From Agrococcus pavilionensis RW1 (GTDB taxonomy: Bacteria > Actinomycetota > Actinomycetes > Actinomycetales > Microbacteriaceae): 64,000 nt of DNA. Made by a program: the position numbers and the translations under genes. The stretch is taken from the NCBI RefSeq assembly GCF_000400485.1, contig NZ_ASHR01000010.1, forward strand, positions 50,235 through 114,234, given 5' to 3'. The notes below the pieces were generated by a model. It was not told where the DNA came from, did no database searches, and saw only the letters and a list, made by a program, of their open reading frames with translations. Shown piece after piece: positions 10,201 through 19,229 of this stretch (position 1 is its first letter; every line of letters begins with the position of its first letter).

Positions 10201-11707
10201 CGCGGTCGTCGAGGATCTCGGAGGCGTCGAGCAGCGTCTGGAGACCCTCATAATCGACGAGGCTGCCGGCGAAGCCGATTACGGGTACGTCGACGCGCAC
10301 GCTCTTCAGTGAAGCGAACGCGACGTCCTTCGGGATAGGCGCGAACTGCTCTGCGTCCACGGCGTTCGGCGCGAGCCGGATCTTGTCGGCTTGCACGCCG
10401 CGCCGGATGAGCTCATCGGCGACCTGCTCGGTGATGGCAAGCACCACGTCGGCTTCTTGAGCGACAAGTGTCTCGAGCGCCACCATCTGCGCGTATTGCT
10501 CGGTCGCCTCCCACTCCGCCTTGCTCGACGCGTTCGTGACCTCCCACAGCCCGCGCACCTCGTAGACGAAGGGCACGCCGAGTCGGCGTGCCGCGATGAG
10601 CGCGGGCAGTGCGGTCCGGTGATTGGACGCCGACTGGATCACCGAAGGACGTTGCCGGCGCGCCTCGCGCACGAAGCCATCAGCGGCGACCTGCACGTAG
10701 TGGTCGATGGGGGCATCGACCAGCGACAGCCCAGGGAGGTGGACGTAGGGCACCTCGTCCATGTGCTGCTCGTGGCGCAACCGCTTCGGCTTCTGCGAGT
10801 CGGCCTCGGAGTCCCACGGGTATCCGGGCCTGGCCACCACGACCACGTCGGCACCGTTGGCGCGCATCCCCGCGGCTACACCGCGGGTGCGAGTCGAGTA
10901 GCCATTCGAGTTGAACATCGGAGTCGAGTGCACGCAGTAGAGCACCCGTCCGGGCTCCGCCACGTAGGCGACGCCCTTCGCTCGGGGCGGCACGCTGACG
11001 CCACGCTGCAGCAACCGCTGCTCCCCCATCACGCGTTCGGCGAGCGTTCGGTCGCCGGCCTCCAGGGCAGCGAACGACTCGGGATTGCGAGCGATGAAGT
11101 CCGCGGTGTCGTTGATGGACCCATGGCCGAACCACAGGCGGTTGACCACTCGAGCGAACCGCTTCGGCGACGGGTCCTGCTCGAACTCACGCATGAGCGT
11201 CTCGGTTGAGCGCTCTGCCACGGGTATCTCGGAGGTCCTCGGCTCGTCCGGCGTCGCAGGAACCACCGGGATGGAGGCATCCTCGATCGTCTTGACCTCG
11301 GCGGAGACTGACCCCGTCGCGGCGGCCGTCGAGCCGCCGCTACGAGCGATTCGCTTCACAGCATGGAGCGGGCTGAGCACGGCGCGGCCCAGGCGCATCG
11401 AGTTCGAGGAGCGAACGCGCTGCAGGTCTTCCTTCAGGCGCTTCGTCTCACGCCGGTAGGCATCCAGGGAGCCATGCGCCGAGGCGAGACGACGTCGCAT
11501 GTCGGCGTCCTGATGCTTCTTCGCCGCTTCCACCGCACGTTCGAGATCCTGGATCCGCTTCTTGTACGCGGCCTCCCTCGCTTTGTGCTGTCGCTCTCGA
11601 GCCAGCAGTCCTTCGTACTTGCGGAAGAGCGCGATCGGGTCGTCGGTCGCTTCCCGAGCGCGCTGCGCCCAGATCAGCTCTTCGCTGCGGCCCTCATCAG
11701 GATGCAT
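7253..11707 (-). CDS. Giant multi-domain glycosyltransferase
   Basis: A 1,484-residue fusion. Residues 1-120 are a charged coiled coil. About 240-660 is a GT4-type, GT-B fold transferase (N-lobe GYSTRTRGVAAGM, C-lobe sugar-nucleotide region near GFAGSLVDYEG and the E of SPLKPLEAF). About 680-1020 is a CgeB/DUF3880-like core with FVESAWSGN and VFWNKEDPVHF. A diverged segment follows, and about 1180-1484 is another GT-B C-terminal half (VGIVPQMKRLDLA). It should add several sugars to a surface glycan in the cytoplasm. I start at ATG 11707, preceded by GAGGGG; ATG 11722 is in frame with a poorer site. It is followed by the heparinase-like and asparagine-synthetase-like genes, and wecC lies 31 bases upstream. 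Confidence 0.82.
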   Translation of the reverse strand: MHPDEGRSEELIWAQRAREATDDPIALFRKYEGLLARERQHKAREAAYKKRIQDLERAVEAAKKHQDADMRRRLASAHGSLDAYRRETKRLKEDLQRVRSSNSMRLGRAVLSPLHAVKRIARSGGSTAAATGSVSAEVKTIEDASIPVVPATPDEPRTSEIPVAERSTETLMREFEQDPSPKRFARVVNRLWFGHGSINDTADFIARNPESFAALEAGDRTLAERVMGEQRLLQRGVSVPPRAKGVAYVAEPGRVLYCVHSTPMFNSNGYSTRTRGVAAGMRANGADVVVVARPGYPWDSEADSQKPKRLRHEQHMDEVPYVHLPGLSLVDAPIDHYVQVAADGFVREARRQRPSVIQSASNHRTALPALIAARRLGVPFVYEVRGLWEVTNASSKAEWEATEQYAQMVALETLVAQEADVVLAITEQVADELIRRGVQADKIRLAPNAVDAEQFAPIPKDVAFASLKSVRVDVPVIGFAGSLVDYEGLQTLLDASEILDDRGVDHQVVIAGSGAAAGQLRAKRDERKLRSVTFLGRLPMQDIPRLLSTFDIMPIPRLSNRVTELVSPLKPLEAFSMMKPVVLSDVAPHRDLAGERSDRAVLVTPGDAKELADSLEQLIVDGDRAADLGRAARQWVVRERTWNQIGRRMLETHSIAASNYAAAAQGGPALRTLRVGLIADEFTTKTLAATVQIVPLQREGWLEQLDSDALDLVFVESAWSGNEGTWHRGVGHYSDEESADLVQLLARARELGIPSVFWNKEDPVHFDRFRRNAGLCDHVFTTDADMIPGYLTTAGAATRTASSLGFYAQPRIHNPLPSAREFRHTVAYAGTYYGDRYADRSRRLARLLSTARPYGLTIYDRQASNPDSPYRFPLEFAPYVVGSLPYDEVIDAYKSHVAHINVNSVEGSPSMFSRRVVEIAGCGGIVLSSSSRGMAETFGTAIASTDDATHWRGMLRDWSTNPVERVREAWLQMRAVYRAHTAETAIAILARTAGVPVQVEATPSYGVVLGATDSATLASLESQSVRPARAWVEGSAVQRVRAAVGSDIDIQSIDGFDATVVAYAGRVDAPIARTHFEDLLHATRFGDWEAVHYAWASEEDATSTLARPVSRGASVGLVRSTHVATIDDLTEVRPAGVELLFAPSPVAQLDRAAEVIDRPIGAKTVVVAGHDLKFARALIAHLEGEGHRVLIDQWHGHDQHDEQQSLELLAQADTVFAEWGLGNAVWYSRHLREDQRMVVRVHRQELQLPHLRRIDHSRVEAFLFVGQLIKLAAIASHGIPAAKSVVVPNFVDVDALALPKHSEAEFTLGMVGIVPQMKRLDLAVDLLRRVRESDPRFTLRIKGKQPHDYHWMRNRPEELAYYDRVYQEIETLNQVSPDSVVFDGYGDDMAEWYRKIGFAISVSDYESFHFTIADGAASGAVPVTLAWGGSEYLYPKSWIEPTVEDMAAAILRRRSEAGQSAEFIRDNYAQAKVLKELHRRVVGG

Positions 11708-11738
11708 CCTCGCCCCTCGCATCGGATCGCCTGGCGCG

Positions 11739-13007
11739 TCAGCGCCAGACGCCCTTGGTGTCGATGAGGACCTTCTCCTGCAGCGCCTCGCGATCGATCC
11801 GCTTGAATGGACTGTGGTCCACGAGCATCACGACGATGTCGGCTTCCGCGATGGCGCTCTCCGCGTCCTGCAGCTGCACGTTCGGCAGCTCGGACAGTCG
11901 AACGGGCAGCGCCTCGACGTTCGGCTCGACCACGCGCACGCTCGCATCCGGCATCTCAGCCGCGAGCTGCCGCACGATCTCCAGTGATGGCGATTCCCGC
12001 AAGTCATCGATGTCGGCCTTGAACGCAATCCCCAGCGCGGCGATCACCGGCGCTTTGAACCGCGCCGCCTTCGTGAGCACCTTGTCGACCACGTAGCGCG
12101 GCTTGCTGTCGTTGATCTCCCGAGCCCACCGAATCAGCTTCGCCTCCTCGGGCGCCGCCGCGACGATGAACCACGGGTCCACCGCGATGCAGTGGCCACC
12201 GACCCCCGGACCGGGCTGAAGGATGTTGACACGCGGGTGATGGTTCGAGAGCTCGATCAGCTCCCAGACGTCGATGCCGAGCTTGTCGCAGATGATCGAC
12301 AGCTCGTTCGCGAACGCGATGTTGACGTCGCGGAACGAGTTCTCCGTGAGCTTCGCCATCTCCGCCGTGCGAGCGTCAGTCACCAGCAGCTTGCCGTTCG
12401 AGAACGTGGCATAGAGGTCGCGAGCCATCTGGCCGGCGATCGGCGTCACCCCGCCGATGACGCGGTCGTTCTCCGCCATCTCGATCATGATCCGACCCGG
12501 CAGAACGCGCTCTGGCGCGTGCGCGAAGTACACAGAGTTCGGCTTCCCGTCCGCGTCGGTCAGATCCGGACGAGCGTCGAGGATGAACTGCGCCATCTCC
12601 TCCGTCGTCCCCGGAGGCGACGTCGACTCCAGCACCACGAGCTCGCCGCCCTTGAGCTGCTCAGCGATGCTCTTGGCCGCAGCCTTGATGTACTTCGTGT
12701 CAACCGAGTAGTCATGCTGAAACGGCGTCGGCACCGCCACGATGTACGCATCAGCATGCGGTGTCGTCGTCTGCGCCGTCAATGACCCCATGCTCACCAC
12801 GCCCGCGAGCGTCGCCTCGAAGTCTGGCTCGAAGAACGGCACCTCGCCGCGGTTGATCCGCTCGACGAAGCGCTCGTTGACGTCGACTCCGATCACTCTG
12901 ATGCCTTTCGACGCGATGAACGCAGCGGTCGGCAGACCGATGTAGCCGAGACCGACGACGCTGACCGTCTCGAAAGTCGACATCGCGGTCGAGTGGGTTT
13001 CGGTCAT
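11739..13007 (-). CDS. wecC: UDP-N-acetyl-D-mannosamine dehydrogenase
   Basis: A 422-residue nucleotide-sugar dehydrogenase that oxidises UDP-ManNAc (or a similar UDP-HexNAc) twice to the uronic acid with NAD. The Rossmann motif GLGYIGLP is at the N-terminus, and the central helix and C-terminal UDP-binding domain follow. The acyl-enzyme cysteine lies in GPGVGGHCIAVDPWF, the family signature. Length matches WecC/TuaD-type enzymes (about 420). The start is ATG 13007, seven bases after AAAGGA; an upstream in-frame start at 13064 lacks support. It provides the activated uronic acid for the locus, which is why amidating asparagine-synthetase-like proteins nearby make sense. Specificity for ManNAc rather than GalNAc or Glc is inferred from overall similarity. 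Confidence 0.88.
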   Translation of the reverse strand: MTETHSTAMSTFETVSVVGLGYIGLPTAAFIASKGIRVIGVDVNERFVERINRGEVPFFEPDFEATLAGVVSMGSLTAQTTTPHADAYIVAVPTPFQHDYSVDTKYIKAAAKSIAEQLKGGELVVLESTSPPGTTEEMAQFILDARPDLTDADGKPNSVYFAHAPERVLPGRIMIEMAENDRVIGGVTPIAGQMARDLYATFSNGKLLVTDARTAEMAKLTENSFRDVNIAFANELSIICDKLGIDVWELIELSNHHPRVNILQPGPGVGGHCIAVDPWFIVAAAPEEAKLIRWAREINDSKPRYVVDKVLTKAARFKAPVIAALGIAFKADIDDLRESPSLEIVRQLAAEMPDASVRVVEPNVEALPVRLSELPNVQLQDAESAIAEADIVVMLVDHSPFKRIDREALQEKVLIDTKGVWR

Positions 13008-13146
13008 GAGTCCATCCTTTTGGTCGCGTACAGCACCCCAGACGTGGCAGCTCCCAGCCGACACGTAAGCCGCAATCCTATCTGGCAGCGGAACGAGCCA
13101 CCGTCGTCCAACATCCGGACCACTGAAGAGCCAGCTGAGCCGTCCG

Positions 13147-13938
13147 CTAGCGCGCGATCTGCTGCGGAAACGTGTCGAGCAACGCCGCCTGGACCGCGTC
13201 GAGGCTCTCGATCGGCCTGTAGCGCGTCTCGACCGCTCGCAGCAGATCTCTCATCGGCGACAACGGCGTCACATCTGGCTCACGACCGAACCCCGAGTAG
13301 TAGTCCGCGAACTTGAAGCCGTCGCCGGCGACATCGGCCGAGAACTGAACCCAAGCGTTCGGGATACGTAGAGCGTCGCTCAATACCAACCCGTGCAAAC
13401 TCGAAGAGATGATCCGGCGGCATTGCGCAACGCCGCGCACGACCTCGGCAACCGGCGCGGCGACGTCAATGATCGATACGTCGGCGGACCGACTGAGCTC
13501 GCCCAGGAGAGGAGCCGAAGCGTCTACATAGTGCGGCACCACGCCCAGCTCGTACTTGGTCTCGACTTCCTGCGCGTCGAAAAGAAGTCCGACCAGCAAA
13601 CCCGGGTCCCCCAGTACCACGCCGCGCTGCTGCCCCGGCTGAAGCTTCGCAAGCGTGAGCGCGCCCCGGACGGCATGAAACTGAGTACGGTCGTGCATCC
13701 CCCACGAGTTCGACGCAATGTAACCGGCACCCCAGCAGTGGAGACGTGAGGTTCGGTGGCGCTTGAACTGCTGCAGCACAGATCCGATGCCGACGAGGTC
13801 GGCATCATCAAGGTCGGCCCACGTAGCCGAGACGCCCGGGAACAACCGCTCGATCAGGAAGGGCGTCAAGTCGTCACCGAAGTTCAGCAGGCCGTCAGGG
13901 CGCCGCCACCAGTACGTCGTGCAAGTGGTCGGACTCAC
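13147..13938 (-). CDS. Polysaccharide pyruvyl transferase family protein
   Basis: A 263-residue member of the pyruvyltransferase family (PF04230 type), which transfers pyruvate from PEP as a ketal onto a sugar. Visible landmarks are the N-terminal NFGDDLTP, the central CWGAGYI and the SSSLHGLVLSDAL motif, whose SLHG residues are strongly conserved in the family. The GTG start at 13938 overlaps the TGA of the asparagine-synthetase-like gene (GTGA), so the pair is coupled. Pyruvyl ketals would add negative charge to the exported glycan. At 263 residues it is somewhat shorter than many members (about 300-350) but keeps the core. Confidence 0.8.
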   Translation of the reverse strand: MSPTTCTTYWWRRPDGLLNFGDDLTPFLIERLFPGVSATWADLDDADLVGIGSVLQQFKRHRTSRLHCWGAGYIASNSWGMHDRTQFHAVRGALTLAKLQPGQQRGVVLGDPGLLVGLLFDAQEVETKYELGVVPHYVDASAPLLGELSRSADVSIIDVAAPVAEVVRGVAQCRRIISSSLHGLVLSDALRIPNAWVQFSADVAGDGFKFADYYSGFGREPDVTPLSPMRDLLRAVETRYRPIESLDAVQAALLDTFPQQIAR

Positions 13939-15449
13939 AGCACTGATCGACTGTAGGTCGGCACCCGACGAGAGACCCCATTGATCGCATAGCCCATCAC
14001 CTCAGGCCATACCATGTGCGCGGCGATTAGCATCGCTGCGCCACTTTTTCTGTCCGGGAGCGGCACGGAGAGCAGGTCGCGCAAGATGCGTCGCGAATTG
14101 ATGGGAATTATCACATCGTGCGCGATGTCGCTCTCTATGTTCACCCAGGGCAACCAAGAGCCGATCCGATACTCCCAGTGAAGCAGGTCGAGCTGATCGA
14201 AGCCATGGCTGTCCGAGAAACCGGTTTCATCAATGAAGCGAGCGAACGCCTCCAGCACCAGAGGATCCTCGCCTCGCCCCCGGCTGTAGATGGCTCGCAT
14301 GGACTGTGCACCGAGACGTTCATGATTAATCCCGTTCACCCGGAACACAGAGCGCACAGTCTCGTAAAGATTAGACCGAAGATGCAGCGCCCCCTTCGGC
14401 AGGGACGTGTAGTAGGCCCAGGATACAACGCGGTTATGAGAGACCGGTGAGTTGCGGGCGACGGCGCGAGTGTACTCCGCCGGCAACTCTGGGCTGGAAA
14501 TGCGCAGCGTGGTGTGGCGCAAACCGAGGTCTTGGGCAAGGCGCTCAGCAGTAGCCGTGTCATGCCGGTTGACTTCAACCTTCTCACGATAGAGCTGATC
14601 GAAGGTGAAGTACTGCATCTGCGGAGAAATATGCCGCGTGAGACCCAAGGTGATTCGACTATCGAATCCGCCGGTGAGGGATGTGATCAGCGGCCACCGC
14701 GCAGCCAACATCGGCAGTTGAGCTCCAACAGCGGCGACGAGTCGGCCTGCCGCATCCGCAGCCGGGACATCGATTCGGTCCGATCTTGGGAACACCCGCT
14801 CGAGCCGGCCGGTCTCGAGCTGGAGGGACAGGTTAGGCGATAGGTGCCGCACGCCTTCAAACGGCGTGGCGCCGGGAGGGAAGCAGTCGGATCCGTTCCG
14901 AGCGAAGAAATCCGGCGCACCGAAAGCGCTCGGTACAACCTCGGCCTGCTCTGCGACGAGCCGCGGATGCGATCCCGCGAAACGTCCGAGCGTTCGTGCA
15001 GAATAGAAAAGTTGACGTTGGCCCGTTGCGTCGGCCTGGAGCAGCAATCCTTGCGGCGTCGCAACCGCGATGAGGAAGCGGCCGGCCAGCTGGTCGATCC
15101 GGTCCTGAAAGCGCCTGCTATCGCTGACCAACGGCACGAGAGAGCGAGCGAGGTGATCGTTGCGGGAAATGGAGCGGTCAGTGTCGAGGCAAACGCCCAG
15201 GACTAGCACTGTCGTGGAATCCTGCGTCGCGACGCCAATCTCGAGCCGCGGGTCCCAATGCAGGTACCACTTGCTGCCAAACCACACCTTGTCCCAGTGA
15301 CTAGGAACAACAGCTAGTCGTGTGTCAGAAAAAAGATATCCTCGCGCGTAAATCATACGCTCGAACATTGACCCCGTGAGGCGCTCCTCCTCGACCTGGG
15401 GGAAATGCTGCGTCCAGATCTGGCGGGCCGCGATGGCAGACTCAGTCAC
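13935..15449 (-). CDS. Asparagine-synthetase-like PP-loop protein (copy 3)
   Basis: A 504-residue protein with TGGFDSR near residue 258, a PP-loop variant with Phe in place of the Lys seen in copies 1 and 2. There is no Cys2, and the N-terminal half is degenerate. GTG 15449 follows AGGAG by seven bases. Its TGA overlaps the GTG of the pyruvyltransferase, so both enzymes probably decorate the same glycan. AT-richer codons occur here more often than in the housekeeping part of the window, pointing to acquired DNA. Function is inferred: ATP-dependent amide formation on a uronic acid, or another acyl transfer. Confidence 0.72.
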   Translation of the reverse strand: MTESAIAARQIWTQHFPQVEEERLTGSMFERMIYARGYLFSDTRLAVVPSHWDKVWFGSKWYLHWDPRLEIGVATQDSTTVLVLGVCLDTDRSISRNDHLARSLVPLVSDSRRFQDRIDQLAGRFLIAVATPQGLLLQADATGQRQLFYSARTLGRFAGSHPRLVAEQAEVVPSAFGAPDFFARNGSDCFPPGATPFEGVRHLSPNLSLQLETGRLERVFPRSDRIDVPAADAAGRLVAAVGAQLPMLAARWPLITSLTGGFDSRITLGLTRHISPQMQYFTFDQLYREKVEVNRHDTATAERLAQDLGLRHTTLRISSPELPAEYTRAVARNSPVSHNRVVSWAYYTSLPKGALHLRSNLYETVRSVFRVNGINHERLGAQSMRAIYSRGRGEDPLVLEAFARFIDETGFSDSHGFDQLDLLHWEYRIGSWLPWVNIESDIAHDVIIPINSRRILRDLLSVPLPDRKSGAAMLIAAHMVWPEVMGYAINGVSRRVPTYSRSVL

Positions 15450-15501
15450 CTAACACTCCTCGTGGTGACCGCGGCACTCCGCCTTACTGTAGTGCGGATG
15501 A

Positions 15502-17781
15502 TCATGCTTCCACCAGAGCATGGAAGTCCCCGAATCCTACGAGATCACCTGACGCGAACAGCTCGTCCTCGTCGATGCGCCACGTGTGGGTGCTGAGATC
15601 GCGATTGCGAACAACGCAGTAATTGAATCGGTCCGAGGCATAGATCGAGAGCCCGCGCGCGACGGCACGCTTCAGCAACTCCGAATCTTCAGATCGATTG
15701 CCCGCGCCGAACCGCAACTTGCGCGCGATGTCTGCCGAGAGCAGCAGTGTCGCACCGCGGACGAATGTCGAAGCGCGATTCTCGGTGGCGCGCGAGGTTA
15801 GGATCGTCTGGTCGCGACCTTCAAAATGCACGTAGGTCGCGGCCTTGCCCACTATGTCCGCACCGGAGACCAGATAGCTGTCGAGCAGGTCTTGCAGATA
15901 GTGCGATCCGTAGAAGTCGTCGTCGTCCATCTTGGCTACGACGGGATGCGCAGCGACCTCCACCATTGCGTTGAGGCAATCTCCCAGAGTCCTCGATCGC
16001 GACATCCTCAGGACGACGTAGTTGGAGACACCGTGCTTTTTCGCCGCGTCTTCGATACTCGAGTCGGACACGTCTATGCCATGCAGATTCAGCACGAGCT
16101 GCACGTTGGGCTCCGTCTGGCGACCGATCGTGGCGAAGATTCCCTCGACCAGCTGCGGACGAATGGTTGAGCACAGCACGCTAACGCCAGGCCGTTGCGT
16201 ACGGGGACGCTCCTGGGCGATCCCGACCGCCTGGCAGATGGTGTTCACACGATGACCGTACGTGTGCTCGGCCCAGACTCGCCGCCGTGCTCGCAACGCA
16301 ATGCGGTCGCGGTACTCAGGCGATCGCACGAGGGCACGCGCGGCGTTGCGCGCGCCCCTCGCGTCATCCACCACCACGACCTCGTCGGGCGCGAAGTAGT
16401 TCGGAATCGCGGCAGAGGGCGGTGAAACGACGACGCCTCCGCAGGCCGAGACTTCGAATACTCGCCGGGCACACATCGTAGACGACTCCACGACGGAGTT
16501 GACGTTCAGCATGACCTTGTAGCGCTTGTATGCATCGACCATCTTCGGGTAAGGCAAAGCGCCGCGCACGTGCTGATCAAGCGGTGCAGGGAAGGCATAC
16601 TTGGCATCTCCGTCTGCATGACGCGAATAGATGTCCAGCCCGAGGTCGGCAACTGCAGGCAGGAGGAAGTCCATCTGCGCACGCCGCTCCGGGTATTTAT
16701 GCGAGAAGTACATGCCTCCGAAGGCCACTGGCATGTCACGGACGATACCGCGCCGCATTGCCGGGTTATGAATTGCGGGCTGCGCCGCAAAGGGCAGAAC
16801 CGCGACTCGCTCGTGCTTCAGACGCTCGCGGTAGGCCGGAATGCGATCCCCATCCGATGTGAAGACCCAGTCGAACAGTGCCGCAGTATCGATGAAGTCC
16901 TCGAAGTGTGGAGGATCCTCCTTGTTCCAGAAGACCGTTGGGATCCCGCGATCACGACAAGCGCGAACGAGGTCGACAAGAGAAGCTGATGGTGCATTCG
17001 GTCCGACCAGTTGATAGCGCCACGCGCCGTCATTGCCGCTCCAAGCGCTCTCTACGAAAAGCATGTCGAGCGAGACCTCGTCGAGCTGCAGCATCCACTC
17101 GTTCGGCAGCAACTTGAGTTGATGCCACTCCGGCGCGAACGCGGCCGCGGAGAACTCATCAAGGATGACACCGACCCTTAGGGCCGGCGCGGGGAAGTTG
17201 GTTTGGCCCGGCACGACCATTGCGAACTGGTCAGCTAGAGGCTCAGCGGGCTTGAGCGGCGCGGGACGGGTCGCCTCGAGCCGCTTCTCCATGACCCCGA
17301 GTCGCTCGAGCAACGACGTCATTGCGCGCGTGCCCTCAGCCACACTTGAGTCGAGCTGCTGCACCGTCGCCGCGACGGACTGCACTTGCTCGCTGAGGCC
17401 CGAGACGCCCGCTCCGTTGGCTGCGATTGCGCGCTGCATCGACGGCAGCGTCTGCGTCGTTGCGTCGAGGGCGGTGAACATTGCTGATTGTTGAGTCAGA
17501 CTGGAACGCTGAGCGTCGCGGATCTCGCGCACGAGCGGCGCGGTCTTTCCTGTCGTCGCCGCTACCCGGCGCGCTGTCTGATCGAGCCCTCGTACCGTTT
17601 TGGCGGCCGCTGCAGCATGCCGAAGCTGGTAGGCGACGAGGACGAGCAGGAGTGTTGCCAGCAGTACCGCGCCAGATGCCGCAATATCCGCAGGTTGCTC
17701 AGCCAGCAGCGCGGTCGCGACTGCGGCGATGACCGCCGCTAGTCCCAAGACTCCCGCGAGCGCCATGTACCGCGATTTCAT
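15502..17781 (-). CDS. Membrane-anchored CgeB-core / GT-A glycosyltransferase
   Basis: 759 residues. Two hydrophobic segments (about 6-27 and 32-53) anchor the protein. A coiled region (about 60-170) follows, then a CgeB/DUF3880-like core (about 195-480) with FVESAWSGND and FWNKEDPPHF. The C-terminal domain (about 510-740) is GT-A-like with the metal-binding MDDDDFYG. I use ATG 17781, preceded by GGAG; the frame is open to 18297, but that extension is Cys/Arg-rich and lacks coding character. It probably builds the locus glycan at the inner membrane face. It shares core and tail with the 624-residue protein at 19230-21104, which lacks the membrane anchor. Confidence 0.8.
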   Translation of the reverse strand: MKSRYMALAGVLGLAAVIAAVATALLAEQPADIAASGAVLLATLLLVLVAYQLRHAAAAAKTVRGLDQTARRVAATTGKTAPLVREIRDAQRSSLTQQSAMFTALDATTQTLPSMQRAIAANGAGVSGLSEQVQSVAATVQQLDSSVAEGTRAMTSLLERLGVMEKRLEATRPAPLKPAEPLADQFAMVVPGQTNFPAPALRVGVILDEFSAAAFAPEWHQLKLLPNEWMLQLDEVSLDMLFVESAWSGNDGAWRYQLVGPNAPSASLVDLVRACRDRGIPTVFWNKEDPPHFEDFIDTAALFDWVFTSDGDRIPAYRERLKHERVAVLPFAAQPAIHNPAMRRGIVRDMPVAFGGMYFSHKYPERRAQMDFLLPAVADLGLDIYSRHADGDAKYAFPAPLDQHVRGALPYPKMVDAYKRYKVMLNVNSVVESSTMCARRVFEVSACGGVVVSPPSAAIPNYFAPDEVVVVDDARGARNAARALVRSPEYRDRIALRARRRVWAEHTYGHRVNTICQAVGIAQERPRTQRPGVSVLCSTIRPQLVEGIFATIGRQTEPNVQLVLNLHGIDVSDSSIEDAAKKHGVSNYVVLRMSRSRTLGDCLNAMVEVAAHPVVAKMDDDDFYGSHYLQDLLDSYLVSGADIVGKAATYVHFEGRDQTILTSRATENRASTFVRGATLLLSADIARKLRFGAGNRSEDSELLKRAVARGLSIYASDRFNYCVVRNRDLSTHTWRIDEDELFASGDLVGFGDFHALVEA

Positions 17782-18439
17782 GGATCTCCAAAGGGCGATG
17801 CCCGCCTCGTGATTCGGTTTGCGCAACGTCGCACCACGCATGGCACGAGAAGTCGACAGCGATTGGCCGTAGCGCGTTCGTCGCCCTGGTCCAACCCTGC
17901 GTTCGTCGCTGGAAAGCATCGACGATGACTCCACAGGCATCGTATCGGGCGGACACGCGCCTATCGACGTCGACCGGGCCGCGGGCGCGATCGGCGCAGG
18001 CGGCAAGGCAGCCTGATCGCCGACAGGAGTTGAGCAACACATCTCCTCAACGATCGTGTGCAACAGACCCGCTGCCGGCTCGTGTCCATGAGGGTGGCAC
18101 CTGCCGATCGGCGCTACGGCCACAGAGCGCATCTCGAGAGGGTGGTCATATCCGTCCCTGCCGAGGAACACACTGCCACGGCCTTGAGGCGCGGGCCTAG
18201 AGCACGTAGATGGCGGACCCCTGACGCAGGCAGCACTCGAACGAAGTCCGTGGCTCCCGGCGGCGTCTGTCGATCGCATTCGACCGGATCTCTCCATCCT
18301 GGTGGACCGGCATCGATCGAACGAGGCAACCGCCTCGGCGCCGAGGAATTGGTGACCGCCCGCCGCGCATAGGCGCGCTCGGTATCCTGGGCGGCCGACC
18401 GGCGAGCGACCCGCGCAAAGCCGCAGACGTAGGAGCGCA
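17782..18439. other. 658-base divergent intergenic region
   Basis: This gap separates the membrane-anchored glycosyltransferase from the DUF6270 gene, which diverge. Open frames exist on both strands but show no recognisable protein and uneven composition. It should carry promoters for both sides. The only box I can point to is TATCCT at 18383-18388, a plausible -10 for the DUF6270 gene, with no convincing -35. The length is unusual for this compact window and could be scar DNA from assembly of the cluster. Confidence 0.5.
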
Positions 18440-19216
18440 GTGACGAGTCACGCGAAGCCGACCGCCCGAGTGCTTGTGTACGGCAGTTGCGTTGCGCGCG
18501 ACACCGTCGATTTCGCGGCCACCGGGACCGTCGCCCTGCAGGGCTACATCGCACGTCAGTCGCTGATTTCTGCCGGGTCGGACGCATCCCTTCACTTGCC
18601 AGGGGCGCTCGAGATCAACTCGAAGTTCCAGGAGCGCATGATCCGAGCCGACTTCCGTGGCAACCTCTACGAGCGACTCGGTGCCGCGGCCGGCGAGGTC
18701 GACGTGCTCCTTTGGGATCTCGCTGACGAGCGTCACGGGGTGTACCGCTTCGACGACGGCACCATCGTCACCCGCAGCATCGACAACATCCGCATGCCCG
18801 AGCTCGAGGATCGCTTCGCCGTTGCCGAGCGCATCGAGTTCGGCACGGACGAGCACTTCACGTTGTGGAGCGAACGCGCCGCCGCGTTCAAGACTCGCTT
18901 GGGGGAGCTGTCGCTCTTCGAACGCACGGTCGTGCTCGAAGTGCCTTGGGCAGTGCTCACGACCGAGGGCAAGCCGTCGCCCTGGAGCATGGGCGTGCGC
19001 GCGAAGGACGCCAACAAGCGCTACGCCCGCTACTACGAGCTGCTGCGGCGACTTGGCTTCCGTATGGTGCGAATCGACGAGGGCGTCGTGCTTGCCGACC
19101 CGGCGCACAAGTGGGGACTCGCGCCGTTCCACTACTCCCCCGCGGTCTACCGCGAAGTGCTGCGCCAGCTGCGCGAGGACCTCGGGTTCCTCGGCTTCCG
19201 CACCCAGGCGGAGTAG
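18440..19216 (+). CDS. DUF6270 domain protein
   Basis: A 258-residue protein of the DUF6270 family. The N-terminal VYGSCVARD stretch is the family's strongest motif and resembles the GxSx nucleophile block of SGNH hydrolases. A C-terminal HKWGLAPFHYSP may supply the histidine of such a site. Members are common in actinobacterial capsule and teichoic-acid-like loci, where an esterase or acyltransferase role on the polymer is possible but unproven. GTG 18440 follows AGGAG by four bases. It stands alone on this strand, convergent with the next glycosyltransferase (13 bases between stops). Confidence 0.72.
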   Translation: MTSHAKPTARVLVYGSCVARDTVDFAATGTVALQGYIARQSLISAGSDASLHLPGALEINSKFQERMIRADFRGNLYERLGAAAGEVDVLLWDLADERHGVYRFDDGTIVTRSIDNIRMPELEDRFAVAERIEFGTDEHFTLWSERAAAFKTRLGELSLFERTVVLEVPWAVLTTEGKPSPWSMGVRAKDANKRYARYYELLRRLGFRMVRIDEGVVLADPAHKWGLAPFHYSPAVYREVLRQLREDLGFLGFRTQAE

Positions 19217-19229
19217 GGATCGAGGGCGC

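Noticed and set aside
1749..15449. Lasso peptide biosynthesis, because lasso cyclases are also asparagine-synthetase-like
   Set aside because: No precursor peptide, RRE protein or B-type protease is present, and neighbours are glycan enzymes.
17782..18297. N-terminal 172-residue extension of the membrane-anchored glycosyltransferase
   Set aside because: Cys/Arg/Pro-rich with no family similarity, while ATG 17781 has a ribosome site and begins the first membrane helix.
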